Source: Myxococcales bacterium
GTDB lineage: Bacteria; Myxococcota; Bradymonadia; UBA7976; UBA1532
Reading direction: 5' to 3'
Length of the DNA stretch: 18,353 nucleotides
Assembly: GCA_020430675.1 (NCBI GenBank)
Contig: JAGQJJ010000008.1
Location: 1 to 18,353 of the forward strand
The notes beneath the pieces were generated by a model. It did no database searches. It worked only from the letters and a program-made list of their open reading frames with translations, and had not been told where the DNA came from. This document shows positions 17,318 through 18,353 of this stretch, one piece after another (the first letter of the stretch is position 1; every line of letters starts with the position of its first letter). Position numbers and translations under genes: made by a program.

Positions 17318-18353
17318 TTAGTCATCAATGACTGGTTCGGGCGGCGTCGAGACCGGGGCCCGGCCGACGCCCGCTTCATCGAGCAACGCCTCCACCGTGA
17401 CCTGCAAGCTGGCATCGCGCGCGGCCTCGGCCTGGGTGAGACAGGCTTCGACCGTCTCAAAGCCGCGCACCGGCAGCTCGCCCGGCGCGTAGCCGTCGTC
17501 GTCGCAGAGCGCGTAGAACTCGGCGAGGCGGATGTCATCGAGTGGCCGCGCTGGCACCAGCTCGCCGCCATTGCCCACCACTTCGAGCACCAGCCCGCCC
17601 TCGCGAAGCAGACGCAGCGCCGGCACCACCTCGTCCGCTTCGATCTGCAGGTCGGCGGCCAGCGTCGCTGGATCGAGCCCGCCGCCCCGTCGCCGGAAGT
17701 GCCGGGCGATCAGGAAGAAGACGCGCGTGACCAGATAGCCGTTGGGCGGCGCCGGGGCCCCGCTCTGCCGCCGCCGCCGCCGCAGCAGCGCGCGGGTGAG
17801 CGACTCGCGGTTCTGCACCATGTAAGCGAGGATGTTGCCGCCGAGCACCAGGGCCCAGGTGAGGTAAACCCACAAGAAAAACACGGGGATGAGCGAGAAG
17901 GCGCCGTAGATCTTCGACTGCACCGAGCCGCTGTAGATCGAGCCCGCGTAGTAGTTGAACAGCGATCGTCCGATCTGAAGCGTCACCGCGGCCCAGACGC
18001 CGCCCGCCGTCGCCACCTTCCACTTGACGTGCGTATGCGGCAGCAGCTTGTACATCAGCGTCAGCCCGAGCACGGTCAGCGCAAACGACACCGCGCCGGC
18101 GCCGATGCTCAGCCCGAACGACCATGTATCAAGCTGCGACTTGAGCTTCTCGGCAAAGACCGAGCCCACGCCGATCAGCGCCGGGGTGAGCGTGATCACC
18201 GCATAGAACGTGGTCAGCCGCCGGTGCAGCGGGCGGCTCATCGGCACGTGCCAGATGTCGTTGAAGGCGCGCTCGATCGACATGAACAGCGAGAGCGCAG
18301 TGCCGAGCAGGAAGATGGTGCCGACCAGGCCAACGGCGCCGCCGCGCGCTTCG
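17318..18353 (-). CDS. YihY/BrkB-family membrane protein with winged-helix-like C-terminal tail (5' end cut)
   Basis: The minus-strand frame runs to the right edge, so the N-terminus is missing; the ATG at 18283 is internal, because 23 in-frame codons upstream (GLVGTIFLLGTALSLF before MSIERAFNDIW) match the family. Several hydrophobic helices are visible, including LTPALIGVGSVFA, SFALTVLGLTLMY, IPVFFLWVYLTWALVLGGN. YihY proteins are inner-membrane proteins once misnamed ribonuclease BN; their function is unsettled (transport or envelope). After RRRRRQ (near residues 168-173, counted from 18283) comes a soluble part. Its segment of about 181-255, with FFLIARHFRRRGGGLDPATL, VVPALRLLREGGLVLEV, fits a winged-helix fold, followed by an acidic tail ending VIDD. 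The stop is the complement of 17318-17320. Similar long YihY proteins exist in other proteobacteria. Confidence 0.88.
   Translation of the reverse strand, partial: EARGGAVGLVGTIFLLGTALSLFMSIERAFNDIWHVPMSRPLHRRLTTFYAVITLTPALIGVGSVFAEKLKSQLDTWSFGLSIGAGAVSFALTVLGLTLMYKLLPHTHVKWKVATAGGVWAAVTLQIGRSLFNYYAGSIYSGSVQSKIYGAFSLIPVFFLWVYLTWALVLGGNILAYMVQNRESLTRALLRRRRRQSGAPAPPNGYLVTRVFFLIARHFRRRGGGLDPATLAADLQIEADEVVPALRLLREGGLVLEVVGNGGELVPARPLDDIRLAEFYALCDDDGYAPGELPVRGFETVEACLTQAEAARDASLQVTVEALLDEAGVGRAPVSTPPEPVIDD
17320..17333. other. Inverted repeat at the lipoprotein/yihY convergent end
   Basis: AGTCAT-CA-ATGACT is a perfect 6-bp inverted repeat overlapping the last yihY codons and stop region, just beyond the lipoprotein stop (17307-17309). 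It has no T-run on the plus side. It may help end transcription from both genes, like the palindrome at 5851-5866, with which it shares an ATGAC core. Confidence 0.3.

Overview
The window reads as a GC-rich chromosomal stretch (I estimate the high 60s percent, by eye) from a Gram-negative bacterium of the former Deltaproteobacteria, most likely Myxococcota or a close relative. Four things point there: an outer-membrane FadL-type barrel, two predicted lipoproteins with lipobox signals, a secreted protein with a Gly-run/Cys/membrane helix/Arg-cluster tail resembling the MYXO-CTERM sorting signal, and a secA-argJ junction. I recognise no species. There is no rRNA, tRNA, CRISPR array, transposase, phage gene or sign of recent transfer, so this looks like ordinary core chromosome with some lineage-specific surface genes.

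Layout, left to right. Positions 1-485 (minus) hold the 5' part of a lipoprotein gene that runs off the left edge; it is divergent from a FadL/OmpP1-type transporter (616-2091, plus). Next comes a replication/translation cluster on the plus strand: holB (2113-3138), a small 84-residue protein with an acidic then an arginine-rich block (3135-3389), metG with a fused C-terminal tRNA-binding domain (3404-5329), and a Dps ferritin (5376-5846). The convergent pgi gene (5863-7509, minus) encodes glucose-6-phosphate isomerase. A tightly overlapped trio follows: a VTT/DedA membrane protein, an XdhC-family protein and a MobA/MocA-like nucleotidyltransferase (7597-9568). secA (9700-12573) and argJ (12570-13757) overlap by ATGA. 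Then come the secreted C-terminally anchored protein (13817-15112), hisS (15320-16612), a Cys-containing lipoprotein (16674-17309), and on the minus strand a YihY/BrkB membrane protein with a cytosolic winged-helix-like tail that is cut by the right edge (17318-18353).

Functionally the window mixes housekeeping (clamp-loader subunit, two aminoacyl-tRNA synthetases, Sec motor ATPase, arginine biosynthesis, glycolysis) with envelope proteins. XdhC plus the MocA-like enzyme suggests molybdenum-cofactor finishing for a molybdenum hydroxylase encoded elsewhere. I do not see a clear new multi-gene system. The points most worth a second look are the small charged protein between holB and metG, the sorting-signal protein, the YihY tail, the XdhC/MocA pair without a partner enzyme, and palindromes at two convergent gene ends.
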